Source: an uncultured Bacilli bacterium
Lineage (GTDB): Bacteria; Bacillota_I; Bacilli_A; RF39; UBA660
DNA length: 10,881 nt
Reading direction: 5' to 3'
Assembly (NCBI GenBank): GCA_947631345.1
Contig: CANRKW010000033.1
Span: forward strand, 1-10,881
How positions within the stretch are numbered: position 1 is the stretch's first letter; each line of letters opens with the position of its first letter. The notes under the pieces were generated by a model. It was not told the origin of the DNA, searched no databases, and was given only the letters and a program-made list of their open reading frames with translations. The position numbers and the translations under genes are program-made. Positions 1-5,568 of the stretch are shown here, one piece after another.

Positions 1-1127
1 GTACAACACACGCAGCAACAAGGACATATTATTGTAATGGTGTTCTATCAAATAGTCCTACTTGTACTAAAACAATACCTGCATCATCATATGCTGCAAC
101 TAAAAAAACAACAACTGAAAAAGTAAAATCATTAACAGAGAAAAAAGGTAGTGATTATACTTATTTAGGAACAACAACTGAATATATATGTACTTCAAGT
201 TCTAACTGTCCTGGATATGTAACATATTTCAATTATTTACACACTATAACAAAATATAGTTGTCCAAAAGGCGGAACTTTAAATGGAACAACTTGTACAA
301 TACCTGCATCTACATCAAAATATAATGCAACAGTGACATATACTTGTCCAAAAGGTGAAACTTTAAACGGAACAAACTGTGTAAAACCAGGTTCAACTTC
401 AACATATGCAGCAGAAACAAGATATACTTGTCCAAATGGAGGTACATTAAACGGAACAAACTGTGTAAAACCAGGTTCAACTTCAACATATGCAGCAGAA
501 ACTAGATTAAACTGTCCAAATGGTGGAACACTTAGTGGAACAAACTGTGTAAAACCAGGGGCTACTACATCATATGCAGCAGAAGCAAGATATACTTGTC
601 CAAGAGGTGGATCACTTAGTGGAACAAAATGCATAATACCTGGGTCTGTCTCATCATATCCAGCTGAAAAAAGATTAAGTTGTCCAAATGGAGGAACACT
701 AAATGGAACAAGATGTATAACTGCTAGTCAAGTAAATAGTTATGCTGCTGAAGAAAGATTAAGTTGTCCAAATGGAGGAACACTTAAAAACGGAAAATGC
801 GTGATTAATGGATCAACTGAAAGTTACGATGCAACTTATAATGCTGGAGCAAAAACTTGTCCAAAAGGTGGAATATTAAGTGGAAACTCTTGTTATGTAG
901 ATACATCAAGTAATTATAAAGCTTCTAATAAAGAAGGTAATAAATATTACACTTGTCCAAAAGGTGGAAACTTAAATGGTAAGAATTGTGAAGTTAACAC
1001 TTTAATAAAATCTTATCAAGCAAAATCTAGTACAAGCGATGTAACAACATATGAATACAAGTGGAGTACTGAACAAACTCTAGAAGGTTGGGAAGCAACT
1101 GGAGAAAAAAGAGTTATAAATAGTTAA
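1..1127 (+). CDS. Cys-paired 28-residue-repeat protein, probably extracellular (5' end outside window)
   Basis: The reading frame is open from the first complete codon (base 3) to TAA at 1125-1127, giving 374 residues with no stop. The gene therefore starts upstream of the window; the GTG at 333 is only an internal valine codon. The protein is built of units of about 28 residues with the pattern Y-x-C-P-x-G-G-x-L-x-G-x-x-C, then a Thr/Ser-rich linker ending in YAAE-x-R. Seven units in strict 28-residue register are followed by two longer, looser ones (about 842-1055) and preceded by degenerate ones. Each unit has two cysteines ten residues apart, which could form an internal disulfide; that and the Thr/Ser richness suggest an exported surface protein (inference). 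The last ~24 residues leave the repeat and contain KWSTEQTLEGW. No LPxTG motif or C-terminal membrane anchor is visible, and a signal peptide would lie outside the window. I do not recognise a named family. A terminator follows directly. Confidence 0.85.
   Translation, partial: TTHAATRTYYCNGVLSNSPTCTKTIPASSYAATKKTTTEKVKSLTEKKGSDYTYLGTTTEYICTSSSNCPGYVTYFNYLHTITKYSCPKGGTLNGTTCTIPASTSKYNATVTYTCPKGETLNGTNCVKPGSTSTYAAETRYTCPNGGTLNGTNCVKPGSTSTYAAETRLNCPNGGTLSGTNCVKPGATTSYAAEARYTCPRGGSLSGTKCIIPGSVSSYPAEKRLSCPNGGTLNGTRCITASQVNSYAAEERLSCPNGGTLKNGKCVINGSTESYDATYNAGAKTCPKGGILSGNSCYVDTSSNYKASNKEGNKYYTCPKGGNLNGKNCEVNTLIKSYQAKSSTSDVTTYEYKWSTEQTLEGWEATGEKRVINS
255..842 (+). repeat. Seven tandem 84-bp coding repeats
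   Basis: Units begin at 255, 339, 423, 507, 591, 675 and 759, each 84 bp and encoding 28 residues, so the reading frame is kept. Most diverge moderately at the DNA level. Units 2 and 3 are identical over 56 bp (363-418 against 447-502). The array decays on both sides: upstream into degenerate cysteine units, downstream into two longer ones. Confidence 0.93.
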
Positions 1128-1132
1128 TTATT

Positions 1133-1156
1133 AGCAAGAGAAATCTTGCTTTTTTC
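1133..1156 (+). terminator. Rho-independent terminator of the repeat-protein gene
   Basis: The arms AGCAAGA (1133-1139) and TCTTGCT (1144-1150) form a perfect 7-bp stem closed by a GAAA tetraloop. A T-run at 1150-1155 follows. It lies 5 bases after the stop codon. Confidence 0.9.
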
Positions 1157-1185
1157 TTGTATTAATTTTAATATTTTGATATTAT
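1157..1185 (+). promoter_or_regulatory. Extended -10 sigma-A promoter for the 1202-1933 gene
   Basis: TATTAT at 1180-1185 is preceded by TGA (1177-1179), giving an extended -10. TTGTAT at 1157-1162, a weak -35, lies exactly 17 bases upstream. The predicted start near 1192 would leave a leader of only about 10 bases, with the Shine-Dalgarno AGGGGAG (1191-1197) at its very 5' end. Confidence 0.55.
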
Positions 1186-1201
1186 TAAGTAGGGGAGTAA
1201 T

Positions 1202-1933
1202 ATGAAACAAAATAATCGTAAGAATAGATATACTTTAGTATATTTAAAGAAAGTATTTAGTTTAAGTATAGAAGGAACAGACATAGATACAGTCTATAAA
1301 TATATAGATGAAATAAATAGTAAAGAAATGTCTTATTTTATATCAGATATTATAGTAGATGAAAATAAAAAAGAAATGATTTTATCTATATATGAAAAAA
1401 TAGGAGAAAGAACAACATTAGAAAAAATTGACGCATTAACTATTGGAAAATCTTTAGAAGAATTTATAAAAGATAAAAATCTACCTAATACAGTAGTTAG
1501 AATAGCATATAAATATAATAAAGAAATAAAAATGTTACCTGTAATATTTATAGATGATAAACAATATATAGATAGAAATTTTGTAGGTAGTAGTTATATA
1601 AAAAAATCTAAAGATAGAGAATTCATTAAATTCTTATTAACTAAAGAAATTATAAGAGAAACTTCTGAAAAAACAAATAATGAATCATATTCTATATTAG
1701 AAGAAACTATAAGTAATGATATTGATTTAACAACAGAATTGTATTATTTTTACTTATCATATATAAATAAAAGTTACTTAAATTTTAGAAATCTAGGTTT
1801 ATTATTAAAAGAATATAGACAAGTTAGTGATTTACCTTTATTACCTAGTGAAAATTTAGAAGATACCCAAATGAGTATAGAAGGCTTTTTTTCAAAAGAA
1901 GATGAAATACAATTAAAACTAAAAAAACTATAA
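1202..1933 (+). CDS. Hypothetical protein, 243 residues, unrecognised family
   Basis: The start ATG has AGGGGAG (1191-1197) four bases upstream. The protein is lysine- and glutamate-rich, has no hydrophobic run long enough for a membrane segment and no signal peptide, so it is probably cytoplasmic. The first ~45 residues look like an alternating beta/alpha region (LVYLKKVFSLSIEG). Residues ~165-210 look helical and are rich in Tyr and Leu (YYFYLSYINKSYLNF). The tail ends with QMSIEGFF from residue 223 and then a charged stretch. I recognise no catalytic motif or named domain. The gene has its own promoter and is closed by a terminator only 21 bases before spoIIGA, so it is probably monocistronic. 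Position next to spoIIGA hints at a sporulation or cell-cycle link, but nothing in the protein supports this directly. Confidence 0.8.
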   Translation: MKQNNRKNRYTLVYLKKVFSLSIEGTDIDTVYKYIDEINSKEMSYFISDIIVDENKKEMILSIYEKIGERTTLEKIDALTIGKSLEEFIKDKNLPNTVVRIAYKYNKEIKMLPVIFIDDKQYIDRNFVGSSYIKKSKDREFIKFLLTKEIIRETSEKTNNESYSILEETISNDIDLTTELYYFYLSYINKSYLNFRNLGLLLKEYRQVSDLPLLPSENLEDTQMSIEGFFSKEDEIQLKLKKL

Positions 1934-1962
1934 AACGACAAAATATACAAGTCGTTTTTTTT
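1933..1962 (+). terminator. Rho-independent terminator after the hypothetical gene
   Basis: The arms AAACGAC (1933-1939) and GTCGTTT (1951-1957) form a 7-bp stem with an 11-base AT-rich loop, followed by a T-run (1955-1962). The stem begins on the last base of the stop codon. It lies 21 bases before the spoIIGA start, so spoIIGA must be transcribed by read-through or from a promoter overlapping this hairpin. Confidence 0.8.
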
Positions 1963-1967
1963 ATACT
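1934..1967 (+). promoter_or_regulatory. Possible spoIIGA promoter with reverse 0A-box-like site
   Basis: TATACT at 1962-1967 is a near-consensus -10 that would place the transcript start near 1974, about 10 bases before the GTG start. No usable -35 lies at 17 bases. AACGACAAA at 1934-1942 matches 7 of 9 positions of the reversed Spo0A box (TTCGACAAA) and would sit at about -40 to -32. In Bacillus subtilis the spoIIG promoter is Spo0A-activated with a 0A box near its -35. The site here also forms the left terminator arm, so it may be coincidence. Confidence 0.25.
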
Positions 1968-1983
1968 TATATAGGTGAGTAAT

Positions 1984-2760
1984 GTGAAAATATATATTGA
2001 CTTAGTGCTATTTTTAAATTTTGCATTTGACTTTATACTTCTATTAACTGTCTCGGTACTCTTAAAAAGAAGAACTTTACTTAAAAGAATATTTTTAGGA
2101 AGTATAATTGGAAGTTTAACTATATTAGTATTATTTATTCCTTTTACTACTTTAAAATTATTTATACTTAAAATATTCTTAAGTATATTAATAATTATAG
2201 TGACTTTTGGATTTAAAAACATACTTACTAATTTGTTCTATTTTTACTTAACAAGCATAATATTAGGTGGCTTTATGTATTACCTAAATATAAATATGAG
2301 TTACAAAAATATAGGTATGATTTTTTACCATAAAGGAATAAGTGTTAATTACATATTTATCTTATTATTAGGTCCTTCAATATTATATATTTACACTAAA
2401 CAAATGAAAAAATACAAATTACTAAATTCAAATACTTATAAAATAGATATATACATAAAAAATAACATAATAAAACTAACTGCATTTATGGATACTGGAA
2501 ATAAATTATTAGATCCATATAAAAAAAGAAAAGTGATAATTGTTAAAAAAGATATATTGAAAGACTATATAAAAGAAGAAAATATGTTATTAGTTCCTTA
2601 TGAAAGTGTAAATACAACAGGCATTTTAGAGTGTATAAAAGTAGATAAAGTCTATATAGAAAAAATTGGCATTAGAACTGATATAGTTATAGGTGTAACT
2701 GATGACTTTAGTATTAATGGTTATGACTGTATTTTAAATTACTTACTAATTGATAAATAG
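1984..2760 (+). CDS. spoIIGA: Sporulation sigma-E factor-processing peptidase SpoIIGA
   Basis: This membrane-bound aspartic protease cleaves the pro-sequence from pro-sigma-E in the mother cell. The preferred start is GTG 1984, giving MKIYIDLVLFLNF, which matches the usual family N-terminus; AGGTGAG (1973-1979) lies four bases upstream. An in-frame GTG at 1975 overlaps that Shine-Dalgarno and is less likely. The product is 258 residues, shorter than the ~309 of B. subtilis. Residues ~5-140 hold about five hydrophobic membrane segments. The C-terminal half is a soluble domain with the catalytic motif D-T-G at 170-172 (MDTGNKLLDP), then LLVPYESVNTTG and a final YDCILNYLL, all in family order. 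Ten bases separate it from sigE, consistent with co-transcription. Cleavage in B. subtilis depends on SpoIIR from the forespore, which is not in this window. Confidence 0.95.
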   Translation: MKIYIDLVLFLNFAFDFILLLTVSVLLKRRTLLKRIFLGSIIGSLTILVLFIPFTTLKLFILKIFLSILIIIVTFGFKNILTNLFYFYLTSIILGGFMYYLNINMSYKNIGMIFYHKGISVNYIFILLLGPSILYIYTKQMKKYKLLNSNTYKIDIYIKNNIIKLTAFMDTGNKLLDPYKKRKVIIVKKDILKDYIKEENMLLVPYESVNTTGILECIKVDKVYIEKIGIRTDIVIGVTDDFSINGYDCILNYLLIDK

Positions 2761-2769
2761 GGAGGCTAT

Positions 2770-3456
2770 ATGAAAATATTAGAATTATTAAAAAAATTGT
2801 TTAAAAAAGAAAATATCTGTCTTTATTTAGGAAGTGCTGATTTACTTCCACCACCTTTAGAAAAAGAAGTTGAAGAAGATCTAGTAATTAAAAGTAACAA
2901 TGGAGATATTTTAGCTAGAAATAAACTTATTGAACATAATTTAAGATTAGTTGTTTTTCTTGCTAAAAAATATGATAATACAATGTATGATCTAGAAGAT
3001 TTAGTGAGTATAGGCACGATTGGCCTTATTAAAGGGGTAAAAACATATAAATTAGACAAAAACATAAAACTTGCTACATATGCAAGTCGTTGTATAGATA
3101 ATGAAATACTAATGTTTTTAAGAAAAAATAAAAGAAGAAAAGTTGAAATAAGTTTTGAAGATTCAATTAATTTAGATACTGATGGAAATGAACTACATTT
3201 AGAAGATGTCTTAGGTACAGAAATCGATATAGTAGAAAAAAGTTATGAAGATGAAGTAGATAAGAAAATACTTATAAATGAACTTGAAAAATTAAGTAAA
3301 AGAGATAAAGAAATACTAACACTACGTTATGGACTTAATAATACTAAAGAATACACTCAAAAAGAGGTTGCAGATATGCTTGGAATAAGTCAGTCTTATA
3401 TATCTAGAATAGAGAAAAAAGCAATAAGTAAGTTAAAAAGTTTAATGAAAGCATAA
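2770..3456 (+). CDS. sigE: RNA polymerase sigma factor SigE (pro-form)
   Basis: This is the early mother-cell sporulation sigma factor. It has 228 residues and a GGAGG Shine-Dalgarno overlapping the region just after the spoIIGA stop. The N-terminal ~18 residues (MKILELLKKLFKK...) form a hydrophobic, lysine-rich pro-segment, followed by LYLGSADLLPPPL, which aligns with the YYIGGSEALPPPL region of B. subtilis pro-sigma-E. Region 2 spans about 45-118 (NLRLVVFLAKKYDN, LATYASRCIDNEI) and region 4.2, a helix-turn-helix, about 196-223 (TQKEVADMLGISQSYISRI). The DTDGNEL/LEDVLGT segment at 136-150 is typical of SigE/SigK. The adjacent spoIIGA identifies it as SigE rather than SigK. The pro-segment appears about nine residues shorter than in B. 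subtilis. Confidence 0.95.
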   Translation: MKILELLKKLFKKENICLYLGSADLLPPPLEKEVEEDLVIKSNNGDILARNKLIEHNLRLVVFLAKKYDNTMYDLEDLVSIGTIGLIKGVKTYKLDKNIKLATYASRCIDNEILMFLRKNKRRKVEISFEDSINLDTDGNELHLEDVLGTEIDIVEKSYEDEVDKKILINELEKLSKRDKEILTLRYGLNNTKEYTQKEVADMLGISQSYISRIEKKAISKLKSLMKA

Positions 3457-3461
3457 ATTAT

Positions 3462-3491
3462 GTATAAAAATATGTCCTTTTTTACAAAATA
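3462..3491 (+). promoter_or_regulatory. Putative sigma-F/sigma-G promoter of sigG
   Basis: GTATA at 3462-3466 matches the -35 preference (GHATR) of forespore sigma factors. CAAAATA at 3485-3491, after an 18-base spacer, matches six of seven positions of a sigma-G-type -10 (CATNHTA). The start would be near 3498, just before the AAAGGA Shine-Dalgarno. In B. subtilis sigG has its own sigma-F promoter and is also autoregulated, which fits. The match is by eye in an AT-rich gap. Confidence 0.45.
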
Positions 3492-3511
3492 AAGTAAGAA
3501 AGGATTTATTT

Positions 3512-4285
3512 ATGGCTAAAAATAAAGTAGAAATAACTGGTATAAATACAAGTAAAATAAAAGTATTAAAACATGATGAAATGGTAGAATTATTTAAGAA
3601 ATATCAAAGTGGGGTTAAAGAAGCAAAGGAAGAACTTGTTAATGGAAATTTAAAATTAGTGCTTTCAATTTTAAAAAAGTATCAAAATAAAACAGATAAT
3701 ATGGATGATTTATTTCAAATAGGTGTTATAGGTCTTATTAAAGCAATTGATAACTTTGATTTATCTCATGAAGTTAAATTTAGTACTTATGCTGTTTTAA
3801 TGATAGAAGGAGAAATAAAAAGATATTTAAGAGACAATAATCAAGTAAGAATATCAAGAAGTATAAAAGATTTAGCATATAAAATAATTAAATTTAAAGA
3901 AGAGTATTTTAATAATTATGGAAAAAATCCATCAAATGAACTTATAAGTAAGTCACTAAATGTAAGCGAATATGAAATATATGAAGCCTCTATGTCTTTA
4001 AAAGAGCCTATGAGTTTATATGAACCTATATATAATGATGGGGGAGATACAATATATTTAATGGATCAAATTGAAGATAAGAAAGAAAATAAAGATTTAG
4101 ATAGTTTAATAAGTATGAGAAAAGCTTTAAATAATATAAAAGAAAGAGAAAGAGATATCTTAATAAATAGATATGTGATAGGAAAAACCCAAATGGAAAT
4201 AGCCTTAGAACTTAATATAAGTCAAGCACAGGTATCTAGATTAGAAAAAAATGCTATAAATAATGTAAAAAGATTAATTAAATAA
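3512..4285 (+). CDS. sigG: RNA polymerase sporulation sigma factor SigG
   Basis: This is the late forespore sigma factor, which directs genes such as small acid-soluble spore proteins and germination proteins. It has 257 residues, the usual length. The N-terminus NKVEITGINTSK is the SigG signature segment. Region 2 is at about 40-109 (LVNGNLKLVLS, DDLFQIGVIGLIKAIDNFDLS, FSTYAV), region 3 at about 113-170 (RISRSIKDLAYK) and region 4.2 at about 225-250 (GKTQMEIALELNISQAQVSRL). SigG is favoured over SigF because it has VNGN (Asn44) where SigF has a Glu, and RYLRDNN rather than a FIRDDG-type segment. B. subtilis SigG has AVPM where this protein has AVLM (Leu96). AAAGGA at about 3499-3504 serves as Shine-Dalgarno. 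The gene has its own candidate promoter and a terminator at its stop codon. Confidence 0.95.
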   Translation: MAKNKVEITGINTSKIKVLKHDEMVELFKKYQSGVKEAKEELVNGNLKLVLSILKKYQNKTDNMDDLFQIGVIGLIKAIDNFDLSHEVKFSTYAVLMIEGEIKRYLRDNNQVRISRSIKDLAYKIIKFKEEYFNNYGKNPSNELISKSLNVSEYEIYEASMSLKEPMSLYEPIYNDGGDTIYLMDQIEDKKENKDLDSLISMRKALNNIKERERDILINRYVIGKTQMEIALELNISQAQVSRLEKNAINNVKRLIK

Positions 4286-4312
4286 CTTATGGAAAGTTTC
4301 TGTAAGTTTTTT
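4284..4312 (+). terminator. Rho-independent terminator of sigG
   Basis: The arms at 4284-4294 and 4298-4308 form an 11-bp stem, including two G-U pairs, with a three-base loop. The stem starts inside the stop codon and is followed by a T-run at 4307-4312. It closes the sporulation block before the ORF6N gene. Confidence 0.75.
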
Positions 4313-4317
4313 AATTT

Positions 4318-4340
4318 AACAAACATTTATTGTTGACAAT
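4318..4340. promoter_or_regulatory. Operator-like dyads over the -35 element
   Basis: ATTGT-TG-ACAAT at 4329-4340 is a perfect 5+2+5 inverted repeat covering the -35 hexamer. AACAA (4318-4322) and TTGTT (4330-4334) form a second, overlapping 5+7+5 dyad. A DNA-binding protein here would block the promoter. The ORF6N protein itself is a candidate autorepressor (inference); short dyads in AT-rich DNA can also arise by chance. Confidence 0.35.
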
Positions 4341-4361
4341 CAATTATTTGTGTGTTATTAT
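4333..4361 (+). promoter_or_regulatory. Strong housekeeping promoter of the ORF6N-PLD gene
   Basis: TTGACA at 4333-4338 is a perfect -35. A 17-base spacer leads to TATTAT at 4356-4361, itself preceded by TGT (extended -10). The start would be near 4368, about 20 bases before the ATG. It is the best sigma-A match in the window and suggests expression in vegetative cells rather than only in sporulation. Confidence 0.8.
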
Positions 4362-4388
4362 GGATTTGTTATGAAAAGGAGGGTAGTT

Positions 4389-5294
4389 ATGTTGGATGTA
4401 TTAAATATAGAAAATATGATTTACAATGTTAATGGTAAAGAGGTAATGTTGGATAGGGATTTAGCAATGTTATATGGATGCACAAATGGAACTAAGACAA
4501 TAAATCAGGCAGTGAAAAGACATTTAGAGAGATTTCCAAGTGATTTTTGTTTTAAAGTTTCTATTGAAGAAGCAAATAGGTTATTAAGGTCCCAAAATGA
4601 GACCTTGAATCAGCGTGGGCAAAATCTAAAGTACGAACCAAGATTTTTTACTGAACAAGGTGTTGCTATGCTTGCAAGTGTACTAAAAACAGAAAATGCT
4701 AGTAAAGTAAGTATACAAATAATGCGTACATTTGTTAAAATGAGACATATTTTATCACAAAAAGATAATCTATTAAATAGTATAATTAATATAAAAGAAA
4801 AACAAGAAGAACAAGAGAAGTTACTTCGTAAACATGAGATAAGAATAGAAGAGTTATTTAATAAATTTAAAAAAGACTGTTTTAAAGAGTGTGTATTTTA
4901 TGAAGGAGAAGTGTATGAATCATATAGTAAACTTATAGATATACTAAAAGAAAGTAAAAAAGAAGTTATAATAGTAGATAACTATGCAGATAAAAGTGCA
5001 TTAGATTTAATTAAAAATATTAAAAGTAAAGTAATTATAATAAATAAACCATGTGGGTTATTAAGTAGTAAAGTAGTAGAGAAATATAATATGGAATATA
5101 ATAATTTAAAAGTAATTGAAAGTAAGAATTTTCATGATAGATTTATAATAATAGATAGAAATAAAGTATATCATTTGGGAGCTAGTTTAAATACTTATGG
5201 TAATAAAGTATGTGCAATAAATAGAATAACTGAAGAAAGTGTTAGAAATAAAATTATAGAAGTAGTTACAAATATTATAAGTAAAGAAAATTAA
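4389..5294 (+). CDS. ORF6N-domain DNA-binding protein with C-terminal PLD-like domain
   Basis: ATG 4389 is chosen because AGGAGG (4377-4382) lies six bases upstream; upstream in-frame starts (GTG 4350, ATG 4371) lack such a site and would precede or abut the predicted transcript start. The product has 301 residues. Residues ~7-110 are an ORF6N domain, a DNA-binding module of phage antirepressor-like proteins, with VMLDRDLAMLYG, NQAVKRHLERFP and FFTEQGVAMLASVL. Residues ~112-152 form a charged coiled coil (KEKQEEQEKLLRKHE). Residues ~155-290 resemble a phospholipase-D-fold domain with H239-x-R241-x4-D246 followed by GASLN (254-258), a single HKD half-site with Arg replacing Lys. Such enzymes usually pair two half-sites, so a dimer is expected if it is active. 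Arg codons CGT and AGG are commoner here than in neighbours, and the gene lies between sigG and the PRC-barrel gene, both suggesting acquisition. Its biological role is unknown. Confidence 0.87.
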   Translation: MLDVLNIENMIYNVNGKEVMLDRDLAMLYGCTNGTKTINQAVKRHLERFPSDFCFKVSIEEANRLLRSQNETLNQRGQNLKYEPRFFTEQGVAMLASVLKTENASKVSIQIMRTFVKMRHILSQKDNLLNSIINIKEKQEEQEKLLRKHEIRIEELFNKFKKDCFKECVFYEGEVYESYSKLIDILKESKKEVIIVDNYADKSALDLIKNIKSKVIIINKPCGLLSSKVVEKYNMEYNNLKVIESKNFHDRFIIIDRNKVYHLGASLNTYGNKVCAINRITEESVRNKIIEVVTNIISKEN

Positions 5295-5317
5295 CATATA
5301 ATTAAATAGGTGGTAAA

Positions 5318-5545
5318 ATGAGGATGTCTGAATTACAAAAAAAAGATATAATAAATATTAATGATGGAAAAATAGTTGGAAGAATAATAGATGCAGAAAT
5401 AAATGGCACTGATGGTTCTTTAATAAGTTTAATTGTTGAGAAAAGTAAATATTTGAAGACATTTTTTTCAAATGAAAATGATGTAACTATAAAATATGAA
5501 CAAATAAAAAAATTAGGTAGTGATGTTATTTTAATAGATTTGTGA
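5318..5545 (+). CDS. YlmC/YmxH-family PRC-barrel protein
   Basis: This small protein of 75 residues is a single PRC-barrel-like beta domain. Recognisable parts are the N-terminal MSELQKKDIININDGKIVGRI, the acidic DAEINGTDG turn, a SLIV strand and the closing IKKLGSDVILIDL. YlmC/YmxH proteins are common in spore formers, often beside sigG, and their biochemical role is not established. AGGTGG (5308-5313) precedes ATG 5318 by four bases; ATG 5324 is an alternative start. It begins 23 bases after the ORF6N gene with no terminator between them, so it may now be read from that gene's strong promoter. Its TGA stop overlaps the trpS promoter. Confidence 0.85.
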   Translation: MRMSELQKKDIININDGKIVGRIIDAEINGTDGSLISLIVEKSKYLKTFFSNENDVTIKYEQIKKLGSDVILIDL

Positions 5546-5551
5546 TATAAT
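5543..5551 (+). promoter_or_regulatory. Extended -10 promoter of trpS
   Basis: TGA-TATAAT is a perfect -10 hexamer with the TGn extension, sitting on the stop codon of the upstream gene. No good -35 lies 17 bases upstream, which extended -10 promoters tolerate. The transcript would start near 5558 with a leader of about 11 bases, beginning at the GAGG Shine-Dalgarno (5558-5561). Confidence 0.6.
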
Positions 5552-5568
5552 ACTTTCGAGGTATTATT

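Noticed and set aside
233..634. Long open frame on the minus strand across the repeat array
   Set aside because: It mirrors the 84-bp coding repeat, has no Shine-Dalgarno, and the plus-strand frame is open over the whole window edge with coherent cysteine units.
255..842. CRISPR-like regular repeats
   Set aside because: The 84-bp units are contiguous, in frame and coding, with no unique spacers between conserved short repeats.
1868..1891. QMSIEGFF, which matches a PIP-box (QxxIxxFF), at the end of the unknown protein
   Set aside because: PIP-boxes bind eukaryotic and archaeal PCNA; the bacterial clamp motif is shorter and differs, so this is probably chance.
1845..2222. Minus-strand open frame over the hypothetical gene end and spoIIGA start
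   Set aside because: It runs antisense to two supported genes and two regulatory hairpin arms; its composition is a shadow of AT-rich coding DNA.
5272..5302. Sigma-E-like elements ATATT and CATATAAT before the PRC-barrel gene
   Set aside because: The hexamers look reasonable, but the spacer is 18 bases rather than the usual 13-15.
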